Part shown: positions 23,492 to 35,298 of the stretch, one piece after another | How the letters are laid out: every line of letters starts with the position of its first letter | Numbering within the stretch: position 1 is the stretch's first letter | Assembly (NCBI RefSeq): GCF_958979055.1 | Contig: NC_084889.1 | Span: 8,487,761-8,551,760 of the forward strand | Direction: 5' to 3' | DNA from: Alnus glutinosa | Taxonomy: Eukaryota > Streptophyta > Magnoliopsida > Fagales > Betulaceae | Length of the DNA stretch: 64,000 bases | Position numbers and translations under genes: made by a program | The notes under the pieces: generated by a model | What the model saw: the letters and a program-made list of their open reading frames with translations, nothing else | The model's database searches: none | Told to the model about the DNA's origin: nothing

Positions 23492-23827
23492 TGAAATATT
23501 AATTTATTTAAACTTACATATAGTAATAACCACATTATTTAATATTGCATATAAATTTAGATAGTAATTCAAAATACTTATTACCTCACATGCGGATAGC
23601 GGATAATAAATGCATTTAATAACCGCGATAACAAGGCAAATGTGGATAGTAAGACAATGGTACGGATACGGATGCCTAAATGTAATAACCGCATCATGAG
23701 AATGCGGATACTATTAATAACCGCATCCGCATTTTCACCCCTTAAATATGAATTGCAGATATTCAAATTATAGAAAATCTCAATCTATGATATATTGATT
23801 TTGTTTTTTCATCTTCCACGTAATTGT

Positions 23828-24332
23828 TACGTTTGTTTCGACGTAAAATGCTTTTCATCGTAAAATATTTTTCATGAAATTATTATTCGGAAAAAATAAT
23901 TTTCCTTAAAATATTTTTTAATGTTTGGCTCGTACGAAAAAATCACTAACAGAATAAAACGGAATCCTGCAACCGTCGCCAAATTACCGCAATGTTCAGC
24001 CACCGTCGCCAGATTCCGGCCAATTTCGCCCAAATCTAGCCTAGTTTGGCCTGAATCTGGTCCACCGAATTCTGGCCAATACGGCCAGAATTAGGCTGTA
24101 CTAGCCGAATTCCAACCGTTCTAGTTAGATTCCGACAATCGGGTACCAAAATTCGAAGATCTTTTGCAATAGAGTCGAACTACCAACAAACTCTATTGTT
24201 CGGCGATAGCGAATTCCCATAAATGTGCTTGCAAGAATGAAGAAAAAAATAAAATTACTTTCATTTGGATATAAAAATCAGTCCAAAATCCATTACAATT
24301 CGTTTCTGCCAACCAAGTTATAACCAGCTTTA
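23828..24332. mobile_element. TIR element family B, left-end copy (truncated)
   Basis: Starts TTACGTTTGTTTCGACGTAAAATG as in the family-B ends and continues into the same GC-rich CCGGCCAATTTCGCC-type interior, but has no matching right end before the next copy begins at 24333. It is either truncated or the older half of a composite. Confidence 0.55.
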
Positions 24333-24931
24333 TACTCCGTTTGTTTCGACATAAAATGTTTTCTATCATAAAATGTTTTAAACGAAATCATTTTTCAGAA
24401 AAATAATTTACCTGAAAATATTTTCTTCTAGCATTTAGCTTGTACGAAAAAATCACCAACGGCGTAAAACGAAATCCGGCAAATAGATTTCAGCCAAACT
24501 GGCCGGAATCTAATGAGTACGGCCGAAATCCGGCCAATTTCACCTGAATTTGGCTTAGTTTGGCTGGAATCAAGCAAAAATTTTCAGATTCCGCCCAGTA
24601 CGGCCGGAATTTGGTTCACCAGAATTTCGTTGTACTAGCCGAATTCTGACCGACGGCCATACTGGTCAAATTCCAGTACTGGTAGGATTCTGGAGGTAGA
24701 GTTGTGTTACCAACAAACTTCAATGCCCGGCGGTAGTAGATTCCTACAAACATAAGTACAAGAATGAAAAGTTTAAATCTAGAAAACGATTCGTTTTTCA
24801 AAAATTAAAATGATTTTTAGGGTTAAATTAAAAATAATTTTCGTTGACCATTATTTTTTTTCCTTCACCAAACACCGAAAAATATTAAAATTATTTTTCA
24901 AAAAATATTTTATGCCGATACAAACAAAGCA
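24333..24931. mobile_element. TIR element family B, 599 bp
   Basis: Left end TACTCCGTTTGTTTCGACATAAAAT and inverted right end TGCTTTGTTTGTATCGGCATAAAAT, flanked by TTA on both sides (24330-24332, 24932-24934). The core has repeated GGCCGGAATCT/CCGAATTC motifs. Same family as 8316-9215. Confidence 0.7.
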
Positions 24932-25222
24932 TTAATAATTTAAAAACTCATTCCAAATCAAAACATCATCAAGTTTTACATTATAAAAAGAAAAGATATA
25001 TATTTCTTAAATTTTAAAGTACGTAATTATTACAGTCATTTTTAAAAGAATTTGGCTTATTTGCATTTTATCGGTTCAGATTTAAGATTATTCACTTTTT
25101 TTTATTATTAAAAAAAAAAACCAAAATTTAAATTTAAACCGTCAAAAAAACAATTACATACTTTTTAAAATATAGATAAAAATTAGAAGAAAAAAAAGTA
25201 CACATAATCCCATCAAATTAAT

Positions 25223-26010
25223 ACCACATTGTCAATGCCCCCGAACTATCAATTGTGTTAATATTCCCCCACTAAACTATAAAAAAATTGGGAATGTCTC
25301 TTTAATAACAAAAAGGATGTGTTATTCCTACATCACATTGCCCTACATCAATCTTACACCAAAACATATTAGGTGTAGGACCCATATATATAGGACCCAA
25401 ATATATGAGATCCATATACATGGATCTCACACCCTATATGTCTTGGTGTAAGATTGATGTAAGATAATATAATGAAAAAAAACTCATTTCCCATGACAAA
25501 AATACATTTCATAAAATTATTAAAATAAAATAAAAACTGAAAAAGTTATTAAAAATATATAAAATAACAAAAATAATAATAAAATTAAAAACTGGTTTTT
25601 TTTTTCTTTTATATAATTTTCAGTTTTTTTTTCGTTTTTTTTTTAAAAAAAAATAAATTTCTTTTTTGTTTTTTTTAATTTAATTAAAAAACTGGTTTTT
25701 TTTTTCTTTTCCAGTTCTTTTTGTTTTTTTTTTAAATCGTTTTTTTTTTAATTCATTTTTTTATTTGTTTTTTTAAAAATAATTTTTTTAATTTTTTAAT
25801 TATTATTTGTTTTTAATTTTAGTTTTTTTTTTCAAATTTATAAAAATATTTTTGTCTTATTAAAAAAAATTAGGATCATTTCTATTTTTCTGTTAGTCTT
25901 AAGAATGACATTAATAATTTTTTTATAATTTAAAAAAAATATTAATACAATTAATAGTTTGAAAAGTACAATAACAATTAAGTAATAGTTTAAAAAAAAT
26001 ATGTTTTTAC
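25223..26010. mobile_element. AT-rich TIR element, family C, with a nested MITE
   Basis: Shares ends and interior with 41708-42264: the left end has TCAATTGTGTTAATATTC after ACTA-type sequence, and the right end is its rough complement (ATTAATACAATTAATAGTTT). A family-A MITE is inserted at 25314-25492. The remaining interior is almost pure A/T homopolymer mixture (25500-25870), non-coding. Confidence 0.55.
25314..25492. mobile_element. Foldback MITE, family A copy 2
   Basis: Same structure as 7029-7184, with a better preserved palindrome: CTACATCAATCTTACACCAAAACATAT is opposed at 25436-25466 by its near complement. Confidence 0.65.
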
Positions 26011-26444
26011 TTTTCTCTAAAAATTACATTCTTTAAAAATAAATATCACCTGCTCTAGTCCAGAGAAAAACTTGATTTTCTTTTTTTTTTTTAATAAAAC
26101 GCTAGTTAGTAAATAGCACCGAACATGCCATATAACTTGATGTTAGCGTTTAAATTTGCACTTTAAAAAAAAAAAACAAATACTAATTTTCGCGTTAATT
26201 ATATATCGGTGTATATCAATCTCTTAAAAAAGACTAATTCTTATAAAAATTATTAATTCAAACTTTAAATAACCGGTTAAAGAGAAAAAAAAAAAAAAAA
26301 AAAAAAAACAAAACAAAACAAAAAATAACGCAATACAAATTCCAAAGATCATTGCCAAAAAAAGAAGAAGATTCAAGTCTTAGATGTGTGTAACACTACG
26401 TACGAATGTCACAGCAATCAGAAGTTGGAATTTGGAACGACTTT
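26011..26444. other. AT-rich 3' flank of the peroxiredoxin gene
   Basis: A runs (26283-26308) and AT-rich DNA. It presumably includes the 3' UTR of the minus-strand gene. No further feature. Confidence 0.5.
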
Positions 26445-27191
26445 TCATTTGGTTTTGGGAGAGACGAAGAAATCTTCTTCTTCTTCTTCGTCAAAGTTCA
26501 CGCTCGTAATCACGCCGTTGAAAGAAGACAAGCAAAACTTCCTGGACCGTACACCAAACCCCAAACAAGCCCTGCCACTCATATCCAGAGACACACCTAG
26601 CGCCGCGGACAACTGACCACAGCCGTCAGATAACATCATGACCTTCTCACCAACGGCCAGATTCTCCCCCCACGCCTTCATCACCAACACGTCGTTGACG
26701 GCCACGCACGCTATCAAATCCGAACCCACCGATTTCGCCGATTCCACCCGTTTGACGAATTGAGCGCAAGTCGGAGAAAACGCGGCCGGAACGCCAACCA
26801 ACACCACTCTTTTTCCCTTGCATAGGCTTGAGAGAGCGACGGTCTGGACGGCACCGTTTCGGTTGAGATAAGAAAGGGTTACGTTCGGCAATTTCTCGCC
26901 CACGGGGATCGAGATCGGCTTGTGCTGTTTCGTAATGTGATGGCGGGGATGCACGGTGGAGACTGATCGGAGCGGAGGCGGGCCTGGCTGCCCGTAGAGG
27001 TTGAGGAGGGAGGACCTTCGGGACTTGGGGAGGGTGGTGTGGGGGTTCCATTCTGTAAAGATGGATTTATGTGAGACTGTTAAAGGAAAACTTGTTTGGC
27101 TCAACGACGGCGGCAACGATGATGATGAAGAGGATGATGTGATTTGGGCGGTGGCAAATGTAGCTGCAATATTATTAACAGAGGCAGCCAT
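26445..27191 (-). CDS. Divergent peroxiredoxin IIE-like protein, chloroplastic
   Basis: An intronless frame of 248 residues. Residues 1-90 are Ser/Thr- and Pro-rich, as expected of a plastid transit peptide. Residues 93-232 form an atypical 2-Cys (type II) peroxiredoxin fold, thiol peroxidases that reduce H2O2 and alkyl hydroperoxides in the stroma using glutaredoxin or thioredoxin. The catalytic motif P135-A-A-F-S139-P-T-C142 keeps the P-T/S-C pattern. The second cysteine C162 is in IACVAVND, and the active-site Arg is in GVRSRKF (215-219). It differs from the family in three ways: the conserved KHVPG loop right after C142 is missing, so the two cysteines are 20 instead of 25 residues apart; the C-terminal SAEDIL helix is replaced by an acidic run encoded by a GAA repeat; and G in PGAF is A. 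The start is the first ATG of the frame. It is probably a fast-evolving paralogue; whether it is active is open. Confidence 0.85.
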   Translation of the reverse strand: MAASVNNIAATFATAQITSSSSSSSLPPSLSQTSFPLTVSHKSIFTEWNPHTTLPKSRRSSLLNLYGQPGPPPLRSVSTVHPRHHITKQHKPISIPVGEKLPNVTLSYLNRNGAVQTVALSSLCKGKRVVLVGVPAAFSPTCAQFVKRVESAKSVGSDLIACVAVNDVLVMKAWGENLAVGEKVMMLSDGCGQLSAALGVSLDMSGRACLGFGVRSRKFCLSSFNGVITSVNFDEEEEEDFFVSPKTK

Positions 27192-30100
27192 AATTAACGT
27201 GTGAAGCGGTGGGGGTAGTGAAGAAGAAGGAGGGTTTTATGAGCGTTGGTAAAACGCGGTTCGGTTGTCCAGAAACATCCATGGGAAGTCAAAAAGTTGT
27301 CTCCTCGTAATTCACGTACCAGTTTGAGTACGTGAGAGGGACAATGGTTGGCACGCATTTAAGAGGTGCCAAATGGCGCATTCCCAAATAGTCATCCAAT
27401 AAGCTCTTTGGTCGTTTGAGCTGGATGTTGTCGCGGCGAGTTTCTATTGGTTCTAATTTCAAGAGCCTTTCTGACCGTAAAGAAAAATAGTAATAATGTT
27501 AATATTTACAACTACTTATCATAATTATTTCACATCGTGATTTAAGTGTCACACACCCCTACATTTTTTAACATATTTTATATTTAGTATTTTAATTTTT
27601 TTTTTTATTGTAAATAAGATGTGTCTCACTATAATTTTGGTGTTGATTTGATATATTAAGTTATTTACGGATTTTTGTTCACTTTTTTAAATGGTAAAGA
27701 CTTTTTTTATTGTTTTAATGTATTATTATTATTATTCCTGTTGATGCATTTTTCAGCCTGTAAATGTGGCAACATCGGAGTCGTCCATTTGCCTGTGACT
27801 TGCAAGACAACAAAAGTCCGTCGAGGGTTGGCTAATAGAGCCTCCTTCGACGATCAAACTAATAAAGAGTCATGAGAATGAAAAGATGAAAAGACCGAGT
27901 GATCTAAGATAAGATAGCCCCTTTGTTCATAATACATATATATATTATAAGCCCATTTTTCTCTGCTGACGTATGGAAAAAGCCTTGTGTTAATAATGAC
28001 TTGTCATGGTCTTCTGAAGCCCTATGAGGCACAGGGTTCCATGTTGACATCTGATATAATTTCTGACTTAATCTGACTAGGCTGATAAATACTGAGGATA
28101 CCCTATACTTTAAGCAATTTTAACTTTAAGATTTTCATTTTTAATTCTATAAATTAAAAACTTGAGTTTATGAAATTTTTAAATCTAAAACTATCGTCTA
28201 TTTTTCTCTTAAATAATAACAAAAATAATATAAACATAAAATTAAGTCATTTCTATTAATTTTTTTTAAAAAAAAATAAAAAATAAAAACCCAAAAAACT
28301 TGCTCATGCACCTAAGGCTATATTCGAGTCGAGTATTGAATGTTTAAGTTTAACTCATTTTATTTTATTTCGAACATAAATGAAGCTCAATCTTATCACC
28401 ACGAGCTGCTCAATTAACTTATTCATTTCTTATATAAAAGTAAATATCATGATTGTTTACCTTTTTGTAAATCTATACTAATCATTAATTAATTAAATAT
28501 TATTAAAATTTTATCATTTGAGTTTATGAAATTTTTAAATCTAAAACTATTGTCTATTTTCCTCTTAAATAATAACAAAAATAATATAAACATATAATTA
28601 AGTCATTTCTATTAATTTTTTTTTAAAAAAAAATAAAAAATAAAAACCCAAAAAACTTGCCCATGCACCTAGGGCTATATTCGAGCTGAGTTGAGTCGAG
28701 TATTGAATGTTCAAGTTTAACTCATTTTATTTTATTTCGAACACAAATGAAGCTCAATCTTATCACCACGAGCTGCTCAATTAACTTATTCATTTCTTAT
28801 ATAAAAGTAAATATAATGATTGTTTACCTTTTTGTAAATCTATACTAATCATTAATTAATTAAGTATTATTAAAATTTTATTATTTGAGTTAATTAAATA
28901 AATTAACTTGAATCTTAAATAATATAATCTCGAGTTTATATGCACGTATATAAATTCATTATGCACATACACAAGTTACACGCTTGCATACACACACATA
29001 TAACCACACATACTCACAAACACACTCATGTACACACAAATCTATAAAACTAAACTCACAACAATAATTTAATTAAGTTATATCTATCATATTAGGAAGG
29101 TAATTCATTTTTACTTAAGATGTTCTTATTACAAAAATTAAAATAATACGAAAAAAAAAATTGTAAAAATGAAGTTATATGAGTTTATACAAGCTTATTC
29201 GAGTCAAGCCGAGTTTAAACGAGTATGTATCGTTTAATATTTGAACCTATTATTGTGTTCACGAACAATTCATTTATTATTTGAACTAAGATCGAATCAA
29301 ATTTAACTGAACCGAACCGAGACAAATTCACGAGCAACTGAGTTCGATCATCTTACACCCGTTTTGAGGGTGGCTGCAAATGAGGGGTGACTTCCAACTA
29401 CCTCCATTGGAGGAGCCACCCCAATTTTGTTTCCTTTTCTTAATAAAAATGATATAATGCATTTGTCATATCGTTTTTATTATTTATTTAAAGAAAAAGA
29501 AGTTGCCTAAAGCACAAGATCCTAACATATTTGCCCTAATAATTAGTTATAGTAATAGTTTTTAGTAGGAGAATGGTGTAAAATTATTTAACTTTTCTTA
29601 TTAAAAAAAGGCAAAAATGAGTGACCAACTGTGACTACTCTACTTAGATGTTATCATGGTAGCACCTACCCACTGAGAAGTGGTCAGAATGGGCCGAGAC
29701 AGCCAAGAACTGCAGACGCTCTCTCAAGATTAATTGAGCCATAGTCTGACCCAACCCGACTAGACCATCAATAAAATCAAAGGTAACTAACACCAATAAG
29801 GAGCGAGTGATTCTCATTGCGGATTCGAGCTCTCTTCCTATTGCGTACCTAACCGCTGGGTATTGCTTTGAGACCACTGAAAAATCGACCATTAAAAAAA
29901 GGACTTGAAAAAGTTTTATGTATACCGATCCATCCCAAAAGCCACTTGGGTCGATTATTCTGGTTCAAACTAAGTTGTAATTACCTACTATATATATATA
30001 TATATATGATTGAAAAAGAAAGACAACGTAGTACGTACTACCAAGTTAAGCAAAAAATTAGTTTACCAGTTAGTCTCATTCTGGAAAAAAGACAAGTAGT

Positions 30101-30438
30101 AGTTAATACCATACATGGATTATGGTTTTTCATTGTTAAATTCCACTTTAACTAATGTTTGGTTCCCGCTAGTATTATTATATTAATCCAACCCGTGGCT
30201 CAGTTTCAGTTTTCCTGCACATATCACTAATTTCATCGAGCATGTTAAGGCGTTAAGCAACCAAGTTATGATAAATGGATCGAGCTCATCAAATTAAGGT
30301 TGTAGCTAGCTAGGAAGAAGAAAGGAAATTAAGGGCTATCATTAATTAAAAACAATTCTGAAAGGTGACAACAGTTAGGGATCATCATCATCCCTCATCA
30401 AGGATCCTATAAATATCTGATCATCCTCCTTTTTTTCT
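27192..30438. other. Spacer between the peroxiredoxin and ZHD genes
   Basis: 27192-27480 is the peroxiredoxin upstream region (moderate GC). 27490-28120 has no feature. A tandem duplication lies at 28164-28886. 28930-29350 contains further GAGTCAAGCCGAG / CGAACCGAG dispersed repeats and a CACACA-rich tract (28970-29040). An 82-codon minus-strand frame at 29644-29892 has no recognised domain. 30250-30438 is the 3' flank of the ZHD gene. Confidence 0.5.
28164..28886. repeat. Tandem duplication, period about 356-366 bp
   Basis: Units 28164-28519 and 28520-28886 both begin GAGTTTATGAAATTTTTAAA and are nearly identical. The second carries an extra GAGCTGAGTT-like insertion. They contain the CGAGTCGAGTATTGAATG dispersed motif. 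No coding sequence. Confidence 0.88.
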
Positions 30439-31296
30439 CTACACCTCTGTCTCTATCCCCATCTCAAACGGCTGCGTTTGGGTCTCATTCTGCTTCTTCA
30501 TTGTATTCTTGTTATTGTGCATCCAGACCTTGAGAACTTGTCTCTTCACCCCAACCTCAGCGCAGAACTTCTCCACTTCCTCTTCGTCCTGTTTCTGAAC
30601 CCTCCATCCAACCTTCTCGGCAAACTCCACCATCTTGTCCTTCTGCTCCGGCGTGAACTTGGTTCTGAACCTCTTCTTCGACAAGGCAAACGGCGGTGTC
30701 GGGGCCGCCTCCGCGTTCGACTCGAAGATATTGAGATCCTCGCTCGAAGACTCGGTTCCTCCGCTGATCACACCGTAGGCCACGCTCATTGGCTGAACAA
30801 TTGGAGCGGCAGTAGGGCCCATGGAGAATCTTTGATGGTGTAGCAGCGGCGGAGGGAGTTGAAGAGGTCTAAGCATCATACTTCTTCTCGAACCGGGACT
30901 GATCAACTGAGCCTCCCCGTGGACCTCTCTTCTGTGAAAGTTCCGGTGACACTCGCAAGCCGCGCACTTGAGAGCTTCTAAAGTCCCTTCCTCGCCGCTC
31001 GGCATGAACTCGCCGCACCCATCAAACACACTTCCTCCCACGCTCGCGGCGTGATTCCTCAGGCACTCTCGATATCTAACAGCGCCTGCTGCCGACGATA
31101 ATTGTGCCTTCAAGTTGGATCTACCCGACCCGGCCGGTGCAATTGTTGTTGCACCGGTAACCGGATCTGACCCTTGCTCAAGTACTGCTTGTTGCTGACT
31201 ACGGCTTGTAGTTGCGTCTCTTCTTTCAACTCCCGGTGGTTCTCCGATAAGATGGCCATAGCTCAGAGATCCTGGCGCTCTTATTTCCTTTTCCAT
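30439..31296 (-). CDS. ZHD5: Zinc-finger homeodomain (ZF-HD) transcription factor, ZHD5-type
   Basis: An intronless 285-residue protein, typical for this plant-specific family. Residues about 73-125 are the ZF-HD dimerisation zinc finger ([28 protein letters not shown], then [16 protein letters not shown]) with all expected Cys/His. Residues about 207-264 are the homeodomain ([20 protein letters not shown] ... [17 protein letters not shown]), with the family's characteristic Met-His in helix 3 (VWMHNNK). The linker is Pro/Gln-rich with [13 protein letters not shown] proteins form dimers through the finger, bind ATTA cores and are inhibited by MIF mini-zinc-finger proteins. ZHD5 type is chosen from sequence and the neighbouring genes. 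The ATG at 31296 is the first in frame; a minus-strand CT-rich leader with an intron is likely upstream. Confidence 0.92.
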   Translation of the reverse strand: MEKEIRAPGSLSYGHLIGEPPGVERRDATTSRSQQQAVLEQGSDPVTGATTIAPAGSGRSNLKAQLSSAAGAVRYRECLRNHAASVGGSVFDGCGEFMPSGEEGTLEALKCAACECHRNFHRREVHGEAQLISPGSRRSMMLRPLQLPPPLLHHQRFSMGPTAAPIVQPMSVAYGVISGGTESSSEDLNIFESNAEAAPTPPFALSKKRFRTKFTPEQKDKMVEFAEKVGWRVQKQDEEEVEKFCAEVGVKRQVLKVWMHNNKNTMKKQNETQTQPFEMGIETEV

Positions 31297-32440
31297 TATT
31301 TATGCACTAAGCCTCCACGTTGGTAACTTGGGCAATCTTTTTATTGTACATCAGATCTGATAAACTTCTCTTCTAATCAAAGGGTGACAGATTTTCAAAC
31401 AGACGATTAGAAGTCGCTTAACTAATTTACCTTCTTGTCAGTGTTGTGTTGTGTTGTGTTGTGCTGTGTTCCTCCCACTTCTTCCACATATTTTAGGATT
31501 AGGGTGCTAAACCCACCTACCTAGGCTGCTAATTTCAACAGTTCTCACTCTTACAAGACGTGTGCTTGAAGAGAGAGATAGAGAGACGAAAAAAAAATAG
31601 TCAAACTTGAAAAAAAACTAAAAAAAAAAAAAAACACACAAGAATAATCAAAACTTAATATGGCACCTAAACTCACAGCAATATATGAAACAGAGATAAG
31701 CAGCAACAGCAGCAACAAGCTAGAGGTCTTCTTCCTCTGAGAGAGAGAGAGAGAGAGAGATGGCGGGGGTGGTGTTTCAGTCCTCCCAGCAAGGTAACTG
31801 CATATATATCCAACAAGAGACAGGTTGGTTGCTTGCGGTGAAGGCAGGGGAAAGATAGGGAGAGTAAAAAGTGTGGGGGAGAGAGAGAGATATGATATAT
31901 TGTGATGAGATCAAGAAGGTGTTCTTCTGTACAAAAACAACCGACAACGTCATGTTCTTCCCCTCTCCCACGCCCTGCCAAGTGGGTCCCCCACCCCCAC
32001 CTTCATTATTGCCCCTTTCCATTTCTTATCTCAACACACCCTCCAAATGACACAAAAGATGCGTATGCATAATGCAGCAGTAGTAGTACTACACCAATAC
32101 CTATGAATATGATGCGACGTAGCTTTGCTTCCCTGTTAATCTCCAAACAAATCCCTACTTACCTTCGTTAAACAAACCCTAACCAAATATCGTCTGTTAC
32201 TTAATTATATATTTATATACTTGGGGAAAATTACATTTACCCATTCAAACTATGATATAATTTATAATCTTTCTCTTCAAACTTTCATTTGAAGTCGTGT
32301 TTAGACATGACATATAAACCCGACACAAAATTAGTAGTTTAAAGTTGAAGAATGTAACTCGTTTAATCAAAAGAATCGAATTAAAGTTGACCAATATAGT
32401 CTTCTACTCATACTTGGACACTTGTATAAATTTAAATTAA
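31297..32440 (-). promoter_or_regulatory. Leader/promoter region of the ZHD5-type gene
   Basis: On the minus strand this region is CT-rich, with (CT)n at 31739-31760, a (TGTGT)n-type tract at 31440-31470 and another GA/CT tract at 31880-31895. Such tracts are common in 5' leaders of plant transcription-factor genes. A CTTAG-type acceptor just upstream of the ATG would allow a leader intron, but this is inference. Open frames at 31673-32022 follow the CT bias and are not credible proteins. Confidence 0.4.
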
Positions 32441-32898
32441 TTTATCAAAGTCTTTGAGGTAAGGAATAATATATATTTTTTTAAAAAAAAAAAAAAAAAT
32501 AGTCTTTTAAGTCTTGGTCCTCCTTCCTGGACAACACCTGGAAATTGCAAAACAAAAGAAGAATGGTTGAGATAAGAGTTAAAACATAAAAGTGAAAAGC
32601 GGGAGATGGTCCACACAGTGATGCTGTTGTCGTGTTGTGCTGTGTGTCTCAAGCATCAAAGGCTAATGTGCGCCTCTGCGACTCTGAGACACCACGCTTA
32701 GCCCCAAGCAATGTCTTTACCTTTCTGTGATGCAATCGATTGCTTTATTTGTCTCTCTTTCCACGTCTTTTGCTTTGCTTCCCTCTTCAGATGGTGCACT
32801 ACAGCTTCCCCCAATTCATCTTCCAAACCAACATTCAGGGAGACAACTCTGCTCTCTGCCCTATACTACACTATTTTTACCATTTACACACCCCCCCG

Positions 32899-32931
32899 CC
32901 CCAGGCCCCAGGCCCCAGGCCCCAGGCCCCA
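32899..32931. repeat. Heptamer minisatellite (CAGGCCC)n
   Basis: About 4.5 exact copies of CAGGCCC, preceded by a C run. Short, but conspicuous in this AT-rich setting. Confidence 0.9.
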
Positions 32932-33616
32932 ACCTATATTATATTATATATACTACTGTAATTCTCCACAAATTTTACCAATGCTTCTTTTTTTTTTTTA
33001 ATCTATTTACCAGAAATATTTGGTTTCATTTTATGTATATATCTTTTGTCCAAATGCAATGCTAATCTTCTTATCCATTTGTGAGAAATATTTGTTTCAT
33101 TCTCATTATTTATTTATTTTATTTTATTTTTGTCTATTTCCTTGTGTAAATTCACCTTTGCATTTGTGAAACTCACGTGTGTATTCCAAAAATTTAATGG
33201 TAATTTTTTTTTTTTTAAAAAAAATATGGACAAGTGAGACATCAAACACATCTCATCTATTTATTATACTTATTAATATTCGTTAATAATGAGTATTGTA
33301 AGTGGCTTTTTTTTTTTTTTAAGTAGTTAATATAAGAAGTCACTTGAAACACGTCACGTTAACCATTGTAAAATAAGTGTGATAAATTGGTTAGTGAGTG
33401 AAAAATAGTATTACTCATTTTTAATTGTTTTTTGTTTTAAGTTTGACAAAAAAAAATTTAAAAAAAAAATTTAAAAAATATATATATATATATATATTAG
33501 CAAACAACTCAAGAGGACATATCTTTTATAAAACTTTTTATGCATTTTTATATGAATATTTTGATAAAACAAAAGTTTAATTTTACAGGTGTAAAACCAC
33601 TGGTTTGTAAGGAGAA

Positions 33617-33950
33617 ACTATATTTACCCCACTCTAATTCTTTTTTTCTTTTTCATTGCCCCCAGTAATTAATTTTTTGCGGCGTATCTCAATCTATACC
33701 ATTTGTGTTGCCATATCCAACTCATGTGACATAAAATAATAAAAATACACTATATCAAATAAAAAAATAAAAAGAATGCAAGCCATTTTTTATCTTATAG
33801 ATAGAGGGTATTTATGTCATTTTGGGTTGTAGAAATGAGATATTGCAACTCCAATTGTTATATTGGGGTATATTACAAAAATTGAAACATTGGAGAGGAC
33901 ATTGTAAAAAAGATGTTAGTTAAATGGGATAAATGTAATTAATCCAATTT
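33617..33950. mobile_element. AT-rich TIR element, family C-like
   Basis: The left end AACTATATTTACCCCACTC and the inverted right end TTACATTTATCCCATTTAAC pair over tens of bases, continuing with CATTGCCCCC / CAATGTCCTC. Resembles the families at 25223 and 41708. Boundaries approximate. Confidence 0.45.
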
Positions 33951-34935
33951 ATTATTTGAAAAAGCAAAAAAAAGAGTTATCGTGTGACTTCAATGGAGAA
34001 GAGGCGTGGTTGCGTAACCATCCCTTTCATAGTCAGAGTTATCCTTGATTACCCGATTTTTTGTGTAAATTTTTGAATTTTGAGACAATTTTAAGAAGTT
34101 AAAGAACTACCAAGGGCACCAAATATTTTATTAGGATATGAGTTCTAAAATGATGTAGAATTTATTTATTGGTACTGGTAGTACTTCTTTTTATTAATTT
34201 TTTCGATCATATTCAACGAATAAGCTATACCCGTAGAACTATTTGGTTGGCTTGCATGGATCTTGAATCAAGGACTTGGCGCGAGGGCATTGGGTAATTT
34301 TTTTTCATTTTATATATATATACACTAATTAACCTCATGTGCCAATATATGAAAAAGAAATAATAAGTTGTGTTTATATCATTAAAAATAAAAAATTTTG
34401 GGAGCGAAAATAAAACAATGAAGAATAAAAACTAAAAGAAAAAAATGAAGGGCGGGCCAGAATGAACCGCTCTTAATTGGGTCCATCTTTCTTTGACACA
34501 AGCCTGACCCTTTATGGTGTCAGATTCACCCGACCTAATCTGCTTCTTCCTTTTTCTTTTTCTTTTTTCTTTTTTTTTTAATTACTAATAAATAAAAAAA
34601 CCTTTTCCCTTTTTTCTTATATGACTTCCAACTTTAGTAATTTCAATTATTATACTTTACGTAATTTTCAGAACACAGTTTTTCTTGTTTTGTTTTTTTT
34701 TTTTTTTTAATAAATATAAGTTCTCATATTTTAATGTGAAATAAAATAAGAGCAAAGGAAAAATAAGTATTATATAAGATAGTTCATTAAGAATCAAATT
34801 TGGTCATTTCATTTTTCTATTGTTGCATGGGTAATATCTCTTGTATTGAATAAGTTCTTTAAACTTAAGAAAAAAAAAATCAAAATAAGTAGTATATGAA
34901 AGTGTTCTTTAGAAGTATAATTTAGTTATTTCCGC

Positions 34936-35298
34936 TAGGGGTGAAAAGGCGGACGTTAATAATCGTCTACTAACCGTTAACTGCCTCGAACCAATAACCA
35001 CTTAACCACTTTTGTAGGCGGTTGGAAAAAATCGCTCACCGCTTACATATATATATATACAAAACAACGTCGTTTTGATGATAAACCTAAAAAAGAGGTC
35101 TAATGAAAGCCTAACACCCAAGAATAGGTTCAAAATGTTCAAATTTAAAAGCGGATATGCGGTGCGGTTAGCTTTAAATAACCACTAACCACCTAATGCG
35201 AGGCGGTTGCGGTTATAAAAATATAATAATCACCTAAGGCGGTTACGGTTAGTAGTTGGAAGCAATAACTAATAACTGTAACCACATTTTCACTCATA
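34936..35298. mobile_element. hAT-like MITE, 363 bp
   Basis: Left end TAGGGGTGAAAAGGCGG; inverted right end TATGAGTGAAAATGTGG (10 of the first 12 match). The flanks ATTTCCGC and ATTTTAGC agree at 6 of 8 positions, consistent with an aged 8-bp duplication. Subterminal ATAACCAC/GGCGGTTA repeats as in the other members. Carries an AACGTCGTTTTG motif seen in the other copies. Confidence 0.65.

Larger units (their letters stand above)
22710..23744. mobile_element. hAT-like MITE (outer copy) interrupted by a copy of itself
   Basis: The left end is TAGGGGTTGAAAA at 22710; the right end is the complement of AAGGGGTGAAAATGCGG near 23742. The outer element's left part (22800-22942) aligns with the interior of the inner element (23110-23265), and its right part resumes at 23492 and aligns with the inner element's right third. 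It is thus one element split by another of its family. Subterminal ATAACCGC repeats are typical of this family. A (TA)n run at 22738-22787 lies in its left arm. Confidence 0.7.
32441..34935. other. AT-rich spacer
   Basis: Contains a GC-rich heptamer minisatellite at 32899-32931, several poly-T and AT tracts, and a TIR element at 33617-33950. The overlapping plus-strand frames at 32711-33065 span the minisatellite and have no recognised domain. Confidence 0.5.

Noticed and set aside
32711..33065. Overlapping plus-strand frames with Pro-rich repeats
   Set aside because: They translate the CAGGCCC minisatellite in three frames and have no domain.
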